Assembly (NCBI RefSeq): GCF_015356865.1 | Contig: NZ_JAAFZA010000003.1 | Location: forward strand, 1-64,000 | DNA: 64,000 nucleotides | Direction of reading: 5' to 3' | Source: Catenulispora pinisilvae | GTDB lineage: Bacteria > Actinomycetota > Actinomycetes > Streptomycetales > Catenulisporaceae | Shown here: positions 26,066-34,604 of the stretch, piece by piece | Layout of the letters: every line of letters begins with the position of its first letter | How positions within the stretch are numbered: the stretch's first letter is position 1 | Notes under the pieces: model-generated | Databases searched by the model: none | What the model was told of the DNA's origin: nothing | What the model saw: the letters and a program-made list of their open reading frames with translations, nothing else | Program-made: the position numbers and the translations under genes

Positions 26066-27342
26066 GCGCGCAGACCGACGGCTCCGCGCAGATCGGCGAT
26101 TCGGCGCAGACCGGCGACTCAGCGCAGACCGGCGACCCGGCGCTCACCGGGCAGTCCGTCGTCCGCCTCCACGAGCTCGTATTCAGACCGGAGGGCGCGG
26201 GATGGATCGTCGGGCGCGCGGCCACCGGTGAGTTCGTGGAACTGCCGGACGAGGCGAAGACGGTGCTCGATGTGCTCATCGCGGGCGGGACCATCGGCGC
26301 GGCGAAGAGCGCGGCGGACGCGCGGCACGGCACGGACCTCGACGTACTCGAATTCACCGAAGCGCTTGTCGAGCTCGGATTCGTGGCCGGTGTAGACGAC
26401 CGGACGGTGCGGGAGCAGGATCAACGTCCGCCGAGTCTGCCCTTCCTGCGTCCCGGGCACGTGCGGTTCGTCTTCACCAGACCGGTCGCGGCCGTGGTCG
26501 CGGTCTTCGTGGTGTTCGGCCTCGTGATCGGCGTCCGGCACGACGCGCTTCCCACCTACCGGGCGTTCTTCGCGCTGCCCGAGCCGGGGCTCAACGATCT
26601 GATCGGGCTCGCTCTGGTGGCCGCGGCGGTGGCGATGCACGAGTTCTGGCACCTGGCGGCCGCGCGGGCCGCCGGCGTGAACGCGTGGCTCGGCTGGAGC
26701 ACGCGGCTGGTGTTCCTGGTCGCGCAGACCACGGTGCCCGGGCTCTGGGGCGCCGATCGGCGCATCCGGCTGCGCGTGTTCTTCGCCGGCCTGGTATCGG
26801 ACGCGGTGGTCGTCTCGGCCTGCCTGCTCACCGCGGCGTACACCGGCGGGAACGGTCTCGTGCACCGCTTGGCCGAACTGCTCTGCCTCAGCGTCCTGTT
26901 CTCGATCTTCGCTCAGTGCTACGTCTTCATGCGCACCGATCTCTATCTCGTCGTGCAGGAACTGACGAGGTGCAAGAACCTTTATGCCGATGCGCTCGAA
27001 CATCTGCGGTGGCTCGGCAGACGTTGGCGCGAGCGCACGCGCGGCGGCACGGCGGCGGGCCCCGATCCCGTGGACGCGCTCCCGGTCCCCGAACGGCGCT
27101 CCGTCCGCGTCTACTCGGCCTTCATGGCCCTGGGCACCGCGGCCGCTCTCGCAGTCTTCGGCTGCTATCAGCTGCCGATCGTCATCTCGACGATCGTGCG
27201 CGCCGTCGTGGAGATCGACCACGCGACCCGGGCGGACGCCCCGGCGCGCGTCCTGGACGGCGTGGTCGCCCTGTCCGTCGTGGCCGGCATGCAGGCCTTC
27301 ACCATCCGTACCCTTCTGCGCCGCCGCGTGTCGCGCCGGTGA
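26062..27342 (+). CDS. M50-type intramembrane zinc metalloprotease with PqqD-like N terminus
   Basis: A 426-aa membrane protein. A short AQTGDS repeat opens it. A PqqD-like segment follows (VGRAATGEFVELPDEAKTVL, then VLEFTEALVELGFV), and then at least six membrane helices. The zinc motif HEFWH is at residues 193-197 within a helix (AVAMHEFWHLAAARAAGV), and MRTDLYLV supplies a conserved Asp. These are features of the peptide zinc metalloprotease group (YydH-like and other RiPP-associated M50 proteins). The ATG at 26062 overlaps the E1-like stop, so the proteins are coupled. Likely role: cleave or release the modified peptide in the membrane, by inference. No dedicated exporter gene is adjacent. 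Confidence 0.85.
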   Translation: MSAQTDGSAQIGDSAQTGDSAQTGDPALTGQSVVRLHELVFRPEGAGWIVGRAATGEFVELPDEAKTVLDVLIAGGTIGAAKSAADARHGTDLDVLEFTEALVELGFVAGVDDRTVREQDQRPPSLPFLRPGHVRFVFTRPVAAVVAVFVVFGLVIGVRHDALPTYRAFFALPEPGLNDLIGLALVAAAVAMHEFWHLAAARAAGVNAWLGWSTRLVFLVAQTTVPGLWGADRRIRLRVFFAGLVSDAVVVSACLLTAAYTGGNGLVHRLAELLCLSVLFSIFAQCYVFMRTDLYLVVQELTRCKNLYADALEHLRWLGRRWRERTRGGTAAGPDPVDALPVPERRSVRVYSAFMALGTAAALAVFGCYQLPIVISTIVRAVVEIDHATRADAPARVLDGVVALSVVAGMQAFTIRTLLRRRVSRR

Positions 27343-27345
27343 GCG

Positions 27346-27400
27346 CGGGCGAGGCACGGATCCCAGTGATGTTCGCCGGCTTGGATCCGCGCCTCGCCCG
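27346..27400. terminator. Bidirectional hairpin terminator between M50 gene and small peptide gene
   Basis: An 18-bp inverted repeat (CGGGCGAGGCACGGATCC with one mismatch to its partner, 19-nt loop) lies between two convergent stops at 27342 and 27405. It can end both transcripts and supports the small gene on the minus strand as a real unit. Confidence 0.7.
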
Positions 27401-27404
27401 GCCT

Positions 27405-27533
27405 CTAGCAGAGGTCGCAGTGCGTACGGTCCGGCCGCACCGTTGCCGCGGACGCCGTCGCGGCGCCGGCCGCGCTGGTGAGTACCAGTGCGCAGACGGC
27501 GACGGCGACCCTGCGGAACACCTTGCTCTTCAA
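27405..27533 (-). CDS. Secreted 42-aa peptide A with C-terminal CDLC motif
   Basis: A small gene with a TTG start, supported by GAGGAGG five bases upstream. The product has a basic N terminus (MKSKVFRRVAVAV), a hydrophobic core and an AxA-type cleavage site (ATASA), leaving 13 residues that end RTHCDLC. It is clearly related to the 43-aa peptide encoded at 31641: the same K..FR.VAVA start, and also 13 residues after a predicted AxA site, with CxLC at the C-terminal end. It diverges from the double-SARP regulator with a 151-bp shared promoter gap and ends in a hairpin terminator. Likely extracellular, perhaps disulfide-closed; a signalling role is inference. No named family is recognised. Confidence 0.65.
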   Translation of the reverse strand: MKSKVFRRVAVAVCALVLTSAAGAATASAATVRPDRTHCDLC

Positions 27534-27684
27534 AGTGGCCTCCTCGATCTACGTGTCGTTCATTGTCTGGGTGCTGATTTCCTGCTCATCGTGACAAATG
27601 CCTGCCACAGCGCTGCAACGGCTCGTGCAACAGAGGCAACATACGTTGACGGCGGGTGGGCCATATCAAGTGAAGGGGGCCACG

Positions 27685-30600
27685 ATGTGGTTCGGCGTGC
27701 TCGGGCCGACGACCGTCCTCGACGACGATGGTGCGGAGGTGGCGCTCGGGCGGGGGATACCGCGGACCGTGCTGACGACGTTGCTTGCCAGTGCCAACCG
27801 GGCCGTGTCCGCGGATCGCCTCGCGTCAGCAGTGTGGGGCGATGAGCGCCCGCGATCGGCGGAGGCGTCTTTGCGCAACCACATGGCGCGGCTGCGCCAG
27901 TGGCTGGGCGCGGCGGTCGGCGGGCGGATCCGGACGGCATACCCGGGCTACCGCATCGATGTGCGCGATGGTGAGCTGGATGAACAGGTATTCGACGTCC
28001 GCAGCCGACTCGGACATCGGGCGCTGGCGTCCGGCGATTGGGCCACTGCCGCCGCGGAACTGGCCGGAGCACTCACACTGTGGCGCGGCGATCCCTACGC
28101 CGATCTGGCGGCCGGCGCGTGGAGTCGGCCGTACATCCAGCAACTCGAGGAATCCCGGATGCTGGCGTGGCAGGCTCGCATCGACGCCGACCTGCATCTC
28201 GGCCGGCACCGGGGGGTGGTGCCCGAGCTGTTCGCCCTCACCGCCGAACATCCCGTGCGCGAGGCGCTGCACGCCCAATTGATGCTCGCCCTGTATAGGT
28301 CGGGCCGCCAGGGTGAGGCACAGGACGTCTTTCTCGCTCTGCGGCGCAGTCTGGTCGACGAACTGGCCGTGGAGCCGTCTGCCGAGGTGTGCGACCTGCA
28401 CCGCCGCATCATCTCCAATGATCCCGCGTTGGAGGCCGAGGCAGGCCCAGACGTGATCGGAACCGTGGAGCCGTCGGCGCCGAGCTGGTCGCCACCGGCA
28501 CCGCCTCCGCGCACGAGCCACTTCGGCGGACGCGGTCCTGGTGACGTGAGGAGGTTCAACATACTCGGGCCGCTGCTCATCGAAGACGGGGCTCGCGAAG
28601 TCCGGCTCGACGGCCCGCGGCATTCGAAGGTGCTCGCCGCGTTGCTGCTGGAGCCGAACCGCGTCGTCGAGCTGCGCCGGCTGACTGAGGCCATGTGGGA
28701 CGGCGAGCAGCCGGCCACCGCGGTGCGCCAAGTACGCGACGCCGTTTCCGCGCTGCGCCGCGCTCTCGGCGCACAAGCCAGCGCGGCGGGCCTGATCAGT
28801 ACGCACGAGCAGGGATATCGGATCAACCTGCGCACCGACGAGCTCGACCTGCTCGAATTCGAACACCACATGCACGACGCGCAGCGGTCGTCCGCCGACG
28901 GCGGCGAGGGTGCCGGGCAGGAGAGGATCGCCGCTCTGCGCGCCGCCCTGGGCTGCTGGCGGGCACCGGCACTGGCCGGGATCGCCAGTGCCGCGCTGGC
29001 AAACTCGGCCGCGCTTCTCGACGAGCGCAGGCTGTGGGCCCAGCACGAGGTGATCGATCTCGAACTCGGCCGGCGCCGGCACCGCGAGGTCGTCAGCGAG
29101 CTGCGCGGGCTGATCCGCCTGCATCCCTTCGACGAGTGGCTCGTCCGGCAGGGCATGCTCGCCCTCTATCGATGTAGTCGGCGCGCTGAGGCCCTGACCC
29201 TCTACCGCGAGCTGCGTACGCGCCTGGTCCAGGAGCTCGGTGTCGAGCCCGGGCATGAAGTCAGGGAGCTGCGACAGCGGATCCTGGGCGACGACGAAGG
29301 GCTCATGGTGCCCGATGCGTCCGGCCCGGCCGCCGACACCGGACCCGCGGCGGACGCGCCCGATCGGGAACAATCCCGCACCCGGGAGCGCCGCGAGTCG
29401 GACCCGCCCGCCACCGGCCCCCTGGCGCAGCTGCCGGCGGACGTCGCGGACTTCTGCGGGCGCGAGCGTGAGACCGTCGAAGTGCTGCGGGTCCTGCGCG
29501 ATGAGTACGGGGGACCAGGCCGGGTCCCGGTGGCCGTGGTCATCGGCGGCGGAGGATTGGGAAAGACCGCGTTGGCGGTGCACGCGGCCCATCTTGCCGC
29601 GCGGGACTTTCCCGACGGCCAGCTCTTCGTCGACCTGCGCGGCGCCGGATCCGCCGCCGGACGCGACCCCGGCGACGTGCTCGCGTCCTTCCTCGGTGCC
29701 TTCGGCGTGCCGTCCGGCGAGCTGCCCCCGGACGTCGAAGAACGGGCAGCCCGCTTCCGAGCCGTGCTGGGCGGGCGCCGCGTGCTGATCGTGCTCGACA
29801 ACGCCCTTGATCCGGCTCAGGTGCGGCCCCTGATTCCGCCGGCCGGCTGCGCGGTGTTGGTGACCAGCCGTGGCCAACTCTCCGGCCTGGCCGGGGGACA
29901 CCGGCTGGACTTGGAGCTGCTGCCGTCGCCGGACGCGCTGAGCCTGCTGGAGCGCATCGTCGGCACCGACCGAACCGGTTCCGAGCCCGTCGCCGTCGCC
30001 TCGATCCTCGACAGCTGTGCGGGGCTGCCCCTGGCCCTGCGCATCGCCGGAGCGCGCTTGGCCGAGCGGCCCTCGCGCACGCTGGCGTGGTTCGCGCAGC
30101 TGTTGGCGGATCGGCGGCGGCGCCTGGACGAGCTGTCCGTGTCCGACCTGGCGGTGCGGGCCTGCTTCGAACTCAGCTATGCCCAGCTGCCCGGTTCGGC
30201 TCCGCCGGCGGGCGACCGTCTCGGCGTCGACGTCGCCCGCGTGTTCCGCGTCGCGGCCTTGACTCCGGCCGTGATATTCGATGTCGCGGAGGTGGCCGCG
30301 CTGCTGGGCGAGGGGTATGCGAGCGCGGATGTGGAAGCCGCGCTGGAGCGCCTGGTCGACGTCCATCTGATCGCCGATCACGGCGACGGCCGTTACGCGT
30401 TCCACGATCTGGTCCGGTCCTACGCGCTGCGACTGCTGGAGGAGGCCGACGTAGGCGACGAGTCGGGTGCGGCGTCGCGTCGGCTGTTCAGCTGGTACGC
30501 CATCGGTCTGGATGAGGTGACGGAGGCCTTAGAGGGCAGACGCTCGGTGCTCGACATCGGGCCCGAACCCGGCACGCCGCCGCTCCCCGGCTTCTCCGAC

Positions 30601-31455
30601 CGCCACGCGGCGGTGGCCTGGTGCGCCCGGTATGCCCAGGCTCTGTCCGGCGCCATCGACAAGGCACCGGCGGTCGGTAGGCCGGACCTCGCGGGCTTCA
30701 TCGCGGTCGAGGCGATGGCGTACGTCCTGGCGGACATGACCGTCGACTGGCGCGACTGGCTGCAACGCGCGCTGCGCGCCCAGCTCGGCCGCGAGGACAA
30801 GCGGATGGAGGCCTGGCTCCGGCATCGCTTGGGAGTGTGCCATGGCATGTGGGAACGTGCCGAACAGTGCGTGACCGAACTCGAACGCGCCCTGGATCTG
30901 CATCGGGTGTGCGGGGATCGCCTGGGGGAAACGATCGTGCTGCACAACCTCTCGAACGGCTATGCGCTGCTCAAACAGTTCGACAAGGCTTTGGAACACG
31001 GCCGCCTCGCCTTGGCGTACCTCGCGGAGCAGCCGGAACTAGGCGCGAACACGGCCCGGAAGGCGCGGATCCACACCGCCGTGGCGGACGCGTACCTCAA
31101 CCTTCACGACTACGAGGGCGCGATCAGGCACTACCAGCGGGCCATCGAGCTGCTACCGCCTGGCTCCCGCGACGTCGTGATCAGCCTGAACAACCTCGGC
31201 GACACCTATCGGGCGCTCGGGCGGTTCCGGGAGGCGGTGGCCTCCATCACGGACTCGCTGCGCCTGGCCACCGTTCTCGGCGACCGGTATCTGCAGGCTG
31301 ACGCGCAGCACACCCTCGGCAGGGCCTTCGCCCACTTCGACCGCCCGGCCGGCGCGCGCACGTGCTGGCAGCAGTCGCTCGCCGTCTTCCAGGAGATCGA
31401 CTTCGCCCCCGGTATCGAACGCGTTCTGGCGAGCCTTTCCGGACTGGAGCAGTGA
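27685..31455 (+). CDS. Double-SARP regulator: two winged-helix/activator modules plus NB-ARC and TPR
   Basis: A 1256-aa regulator. Module 1 (residues 1-245; FGVLGPTTVL, LRNHMARLRQWLG, ALYRSGRQGEAQDVF) and module 2 (about 288-550; FNILGPLLIEDG, VRDAVSALRRALG, ALYRCSRRAEALTLY) are each a complete OmpR-like helix plus activator domain. A linker leads to an NB-ARC ATPase with P-loop GGGGLGKTA (Lys627), and TPRs fill about 960-1240 (LGDTYRALGRFREAVASI). AfsR-type proteins normally carry one SARP module. The ATG at 27685 is preceded by GAAGGGGG and begins the homology; upstream in-frame codons are rejected. Related CxLC peptide genes sit on both sides, so the TPRs may read those peptides (inference). 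Confidence 0.88.
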   Translation: MWFGVLGPTTVLDDDGAEVALGRGIPRTVLTTLLASANRAVSADRLASAVWGDERPRSAEASLRNHMARLRQWLGAAVGGRIRTAYPGYRIDVRDGELDEQVFDVRSRLGHRALASGDWATAAAELAGALTLWRGDPYADLAAGAWSRPYIQQLEESRMLAWQARIDADLHLGRHRGVVPELFALTAEHPVREALHAQLMLALYRSGRQGEAQDVFLALRRSLVDELAVEPSAEVCDLHRRIISNDPALEAEAGPDVIGTVEPSAPSWSPPAPPPRTSHFGGRGPGDVRRFNILGPLLIEDGAREVRLDGPRHSKVLAALLLEPNRVVELRRLTEAMWDGEQPATAVRQVRDAVSALRRALGAQASAAGLISTHEQGYRINLRTDELDLLEFEHHMHDAQRSSADGGEGAGQERIAALRAALGCWRAPALAGIASAALANSAALLDERRLWAQHEVIDLELGRRRHREVVSELRGLIRLHPFDEWLVRQGMLALYRCSRRAEALTLYRELRTRLVQELGVEPGHEVRELRQRILGDDEGLMVPDASGPAADTGPAADAPDREQSRTRERRESDPPATGPLAQLPADVADFCGRERETVEVLRVLRDEYGGPGRVPVAVVIGGGGLGKTALAVHAAHLAARDFPDGQLFVDLRGAGSAAGRDPGDVLASFLGAFGVPSGELPPDVEERAARFRAVLGGRRVLIVLDNALDPAQVRPLIPPAGCAVLVTSRGQLSGLAGGHRLDLELLPSPDALSLLERIVGTDRTGSEPVAVASILDSCAGLPLALRIAGARLAERPSRTLAWFAQLLADRRRRLDELSVSDLAVRACFELSYAQLPGSAPPAGDRLGVDVARVFRVAALTPAVIFDVAEVAALLGEGYASADVEAALERLVDVHLIADHGDGRYAFHDLVRSYALRLLEEADVGDESGAASRRLFSWYAIGLDEVTEALEGRRSVLDIGPEPGTPPLPGFSDRHAAVAWCARYAQALSGAIDKAPAVGRPDLAGFIAVEAMAYVLADMTVDWRDWLQRALRAQLGREDKRMEAWLRHRLGVCHGMWERAEQCVTELERALDLHRVCGDRLGETIVLHNLSNGYALLKQFDKALEHGRLALAYLAEQPELGANTARKARIHTAVADAYLNLHDYEGAIRHYQRAIELLPPGSRDVVISLNNLGDTYRALGRFREAVASITDSLRLATVLGDRYLQADAQHTLGRAFAHFDRPAGARTCWQQSLAVFQEIDFAPGIERVLASLSGLEQ

Positions 31456-31640
31456 CAGCGGATCGGAGGTCGCCGGTGGTGTCCGGCCCGCGCGGGTGTC
31501 CAACTTCAGGGATCGAGCATCGCGTAGGACTGAAGTAGATTGCGGCGGTCGGCAGGTGGACCGCGGGGAGAGCTGCGAAGCATCGACTCGTCGGGCACGA
31601 TGCCGGAATCCCATTCCCCTGCGCTCATGAGGTGGTTGAC

Positions 31641-31772
31641 ATGTCCAAGCTCCGCAAGGCGTTCCGTATCGTCGCCGTCGCCGGCGTGCTCACCTGGACC
31701 GGCGCCGCCGTTCTGGTACCCGCCTCCGCGTCGACGACGCCCGCAGTCGTACCGTGCGGCCTGTGCGCCTGA
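31641..31772 (+). CDS. Secreted 43-aa peptide B with C-terminal CGLC motif
   Basis: ATG start with GAGGTGG six bases upstream. The product has a basic start (MSKLRKAFRIVAVAG), a hydrophobic core and a cleavage site VPASA. The predicted mature part is 13 residues and ends VVPCGLCA. It is a relative of peptide A at 27405-27533. The gene starts 185 nt after the double-SARP gene and has its own hairpin terminator 15 nt after the stop, so it is probably a separate short transcript or the end of the regulator transcript. Two Cys separated by two residues suggest a disulfide, metal or redox-sensitive tip. Function unknown. Confidence 0.62.
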   Translation: MSKLRKAFRIVAVAGVLTWTGAAVLVPASASTTPAVVPCGLCA

Positions 31773-31786
31773 GCAAAGCGCGCCTT

Positions 31787-31820
31787 CCGCTCCAGGGCTG
31801 GGTGTCCGGCCCTGGAGCGG
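31787..31820 (+). terminator. Hairpin terminator directly after peptide B
   Basis: CCGCTCCAGGGC pairs perfectly with GCCCTGGAGCGG (12 bp, 10-nt loop), starting 15 nt after the peptide B stop. It supports peptide B as a transcribed gene. Confidence 0.75.
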
Positions 31821-31932
31821 GCAAGAGCGCCGGGTAGTCGCGTGGCCCGTTGTCGCCAGAGCGGCCGACCCGTGTCCGGCATCGGAGATTCCGGACTTGG
31901 ACGCCTTGTGCGATGCACCCTCGGTCCTGAAC

Positions 31933-32901
31933 TCAGGCTGCGGACGTGTCCTCGCCAGTGGCCGCGTCGGCCCCGCTTTCCGCTTCTCGCAGGGCCGCCT
32001 GGGAAGCGAGCGCCTGCCACCTTTCCGAGGCGGCCAGCGCCAGGTGCCGGAACAGGGTCAGGTCGTGTACCGGCACACATTCCACCAGCGTCTCAGGCTG
32101 CTGTTCCAGCAGCGGGTAACTCCCGAGCACGCGCAGCAGGAGTCGGCCACGATCGGTGAATCGGAGCGCGGGGTCGGCCACCAGCCTTCGATGACACAGA
32201 CGTGGGTCGGGGCCGGACGCGTTGCTCTCGCGCGGCTCCGCGCCTGACGGCTCAGCCGGCGTCCCTGCGCGACGTACCGCACGGACGGTCTCCGGTGAGA
32301 CACCGGCGAGCGCGGCGATCGCGCGCAGCGAGGCGCCGGGGTTCTGGGCGATCAGCCGCGCCACCTCCAGGCGGCGCGCTGGCGCGTCCACAGGACGCAC
32401 CCTCCCATCCAGTCCGATGCGCCCGTCATACGGGTAGCCGCCGATTTCCCCGAGTGTGTCACCGAGCCCCACGCGCACCGCGGCGACGGTTTTGTCCGAC
32501 AGGCCGGTGATCTTCGCGATGCGGCTGTTCGACCACTGAATCCGCAACCGGATGATCCGGGCAGCCGCCACCTTGCGCTCACGCAGGGACAGCGGGATAC
32601 CGTGCCTGACGTTCGCTCGCACGGCCAGGATGAATGCCTCGGCGTTGTCACACTCGTAGTAGCGGACTGCGATGCTCACGTCGCCGCGCAGCCTCGCCGC
32701 ACGCAGTCGGTGCGCTCCATCGATCACCCGGCGCGACGGCCACTGGACCATCAGCGGCGGGAAGGCCTCCTCCTGCTCCGCGAGCAGGCGCACCATCTGC
32801 TCGTCGTGACCGGTCAACCGCGCGCTCAGACCGTCGGATAGCGAGTCGAGCCGAACCCGCAGAGTCGGACCGCCCTCGGGCACCGTCTCGTCCGCCGACA
32901 T
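31933..32901 (-). CDS. StrR-family (ParB-like) pathway-specific activator
   Basis: A 322-aa regulator with an N-terminal ParB-like fold (LDSLSDGLSARLTGHDEQMV, then MVQWPSRRVIDGAHRLRAA) and a central helix-turn-helix (NSRIAKITGLSDKTVAAVR). A second helical motif is LRAIAALAGVSPETVRAVRR. This is the architecture of StrR, NovG and the glycopeptide regulators, which activate antibiotic genes. Those act within biosynthetic clusters, and the nearest candidates here are the peptide/E1-like/M50 genes and the SARP regulators. It converges on peptide B. The start is the ATG at 32901. Confidence 0.85.
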   Translation of the reverse strand: MSADETVPEGGPTLRVRLDSLSDGLSARLTGHDEQMVRLLAEQEEAFPPLMVQWPSRRVIDGAHRLRAARLRGDVSIAVRYYECDNAEAFILAVRANVRHGIPLSLRERKVAAARIIRLRIQWSNSRIAKITGLSDKTVAAVRVGLGDTLGEIGGYPYDGRIGLDGRVRPVDAPARRLEVARLIAQNPGASLRAIAALAGVSPETVRAVRRAGTPAEPSGAEPRESNASGPDPRLCHRRLVADPALRFTDRGRLLLRVLGSYPLLEQQPETLVECVPVHDLTLFRHLALAASERWQALASQAALREAESGADAATGEDTSAA

Positions 32902-33005
32902 CAGCCGCCCCCTCAGGCCGGAACCACTGGGCCTCCCGCTATGCGGAAGGCCGTGCCAGCGTAGGGATGCGAGATCTAGAACCGTCCTAGAACGCTCCTA
33001 GGCGC

Positions 33006-33043
33006 CAGGAAGGACAAGGGCTGTCAGGAAGGACAAGGGCTGT
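33006..33043. repeat. Exact 19-bp tandem duplication
   Basis: CAGGAAGGACAAGGGCTGT occurs twice without a gap, just past the stop of the aldehyde dehydrogenase gene; the second copy touches that stop codon. Confidence 0.85.
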
Positions 33044-34491
33044 CAGGCCGGGACCGTGATCGTCTTGTGCTCGACGTACTCAGCCAGGCCGACGGCTCCG
33101 TATTCGCGGCCGATGCCGCTGGTCTTGTAGCCGCCGAACGGGCCGTCGAAGCCGATGGGCGCGGTGTTGACGGTGAAGGTGCCGGTGCGGATTCGGCGGG
33201 CGATTGCTAGGCCGTGCTCTGCGTCGGCGGTCCATACGCCGCCGCTGAGGCCGTATTCGGAGTCGTTGGCGATGCGGACGGCGTCGTCTTCGTCGTCGAA
33301 GGGGATGACCACCAGGACCGGGCCGAAGATCTCTTCGCGGGCGATCCGCATGCTGTTGTCGACGTCGGCGAACAGAGTCGGCTTGATGTAGTTGCCCTGT
33401 TCCAGGCCGGCGGGGGACTCGGGCCCGCCGGTGACCAGGCGGGCGCCTTCCTCGATGCCGAGGCGGATGTAGGACCGTACGCGTTCTTGCTGTTCGGCGC
33501 GGACCAGCGGGCCGATGAAGGTGTCGTCCTCGGACGGGTCGCCGACTTTCAGGCCTTCCAGCAGGTCTTTGAGGGCGGCGACCACCTCGTTGTAGCGGCT
33601 GCGCGGTGCCAGTACACGGGTCTGTGCGATGCACGCCTCGCCGTTGTTCGCCAGCGCGGAGTACCGCAGCGCGGGGACGGCCTCGTTCAGGTCCGCGTCG
33701 GGCAGGATGATCGCCGCGGACTTGCCGCCGAGTTCCAGGCTGACCCGCTTGAGCTGCCGGCCGGCGACGGCGGCGATGGAACGGCCCGCGCCGGTCGAGC
33801 CGGTGAACGACACTTTGTCGACGCCGGGATGCGCGACCAGGTATTCGCTGGTCTCCTTGCCGGCCGGCAGAATGCTGACGACCCCCTCGGGCAGTCCCAC
33901 CTGGTCGAAGATGTCTGCCAGCAGCATGATGCTCAGGGAGTTCTCCGGCGAAGCCTTCAGGACCACGGTGTTGCCGGCCAGCAGCGCCGGGATCATCTTC
34001 GCCAGCGCCGCCGAGAACGGCGAGTTCCACGGAATGACCGCGGCCACGACGCCGATGGCCTCGCGGCGTACCACGCTGCGGAAGGCGGCGTCGGGCACGG
34101 AGGACAGGAGCGTCTCCTCCCAGCCGAACTCCCGGGCCCCCTTGAGGTAGCCCAGGGCCTGCCGCGTCAGTCCGCCCTGGCCGGCCCGGTTGAACCACAG
34201 CGGATTGCCGCGCTCCCGGGTGATCAGTGCCGCGATCTCATCGGCGCGTGCCTCGCGGAGTTGGTTGAGGCGCACGATGAGGTCTTGGCGCTGCTGGGGG
34301 GTCGTGTGTGGCCAGGGGCCCTGGTCGAAGGCCCTGCGGGCCGCCGCGACCGCGCGGTCGACGTCGGCTGGCTGGCCCTGGACGGACTGGCCGACCAGGG
34401 ACTGGTCGTGGGGGGAGCGGATGTCGAGCGGGGTGGGGTCGCTCGGGTCGGTCCACAGACCGCCGAGGTAGAGCTTGTCTCGGAGTATCAC
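33043..34491 (-). CDS. NAD(P)-dependent aldehyde dehydrogenase
   Basis: A 482-aa cytoplasmic ALDH-superfamily enzyme oxidising an aldehyde to the acid. Motifs are PWNSPFSAALAKMIPALLAG (cofactor and oxyanion Asn region), FTGSTGAGRSI, the general base in LELGGKSA, the nucleophile Cys in NNGEACIAQTRV and EEIFGPVLVVIPF. I chose the GTG at 34491, where homology (LRDKLYLGG) starts. The frame runs on upstream through repeat-rich DNA and the neighbouring SDR gene and is rejected. The adjacent SDR points the same way, so a two-step oxidation of some alcohol is possible; the substrate is unknown. Confidence 0.9.
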   Translation of the reverse strand: MILRDKLYLGGLWTDPSDPTPLDIRSPHDQSLVGQSVQGQPADVDRAVAAARRAFDQGPWPHTTPQQRQDLIVRLNQLREARADEIAALITRERGNPLWFNRAGQGGLTRQALGYLKGAREFGWEETLLSSVPDAAFRSVVRREAIGVVAAVIPWNSPFSAALAKMIPALLAGNTVVLKASPENSLSIMLLADIFDQVGLPEGVVSILPAGKETSEYLVAHPGVDKVSFTGSTGAGRSIAAVAGRQLKRVSLELGGKSAAIILPDADLNEAVPALRYSALANNGEACIAQTRVLAPRSRYNEVVAALKDLLEGLKVGDPSEDDTFIGPLVRAEQQERVRSYIRLGIEEGARLVTGGPESPAGLEQGNYIKPTLFADVDNSMRIAREEIFGPVLVVIPFDDEDDAVRIANDSEYGLSGGVWTADAEHGLAIARRIRTGTFTVNTAPIGFDGPFGGYKTSGIGREYGAVGLAEYVEHKTITVPA

Positions 34492-34604
34492 GATGCTGTC
34501 TTCTTCCTGTCTTGTGGCGTGAGGGCTGTGGTCGGCTGTGCGTGGGGGCTGTGGCCGACTGTCGTGGGGGGTTGTAGTCGGCAGCGAGTGCGGGCTGTAG
34601 CCGG

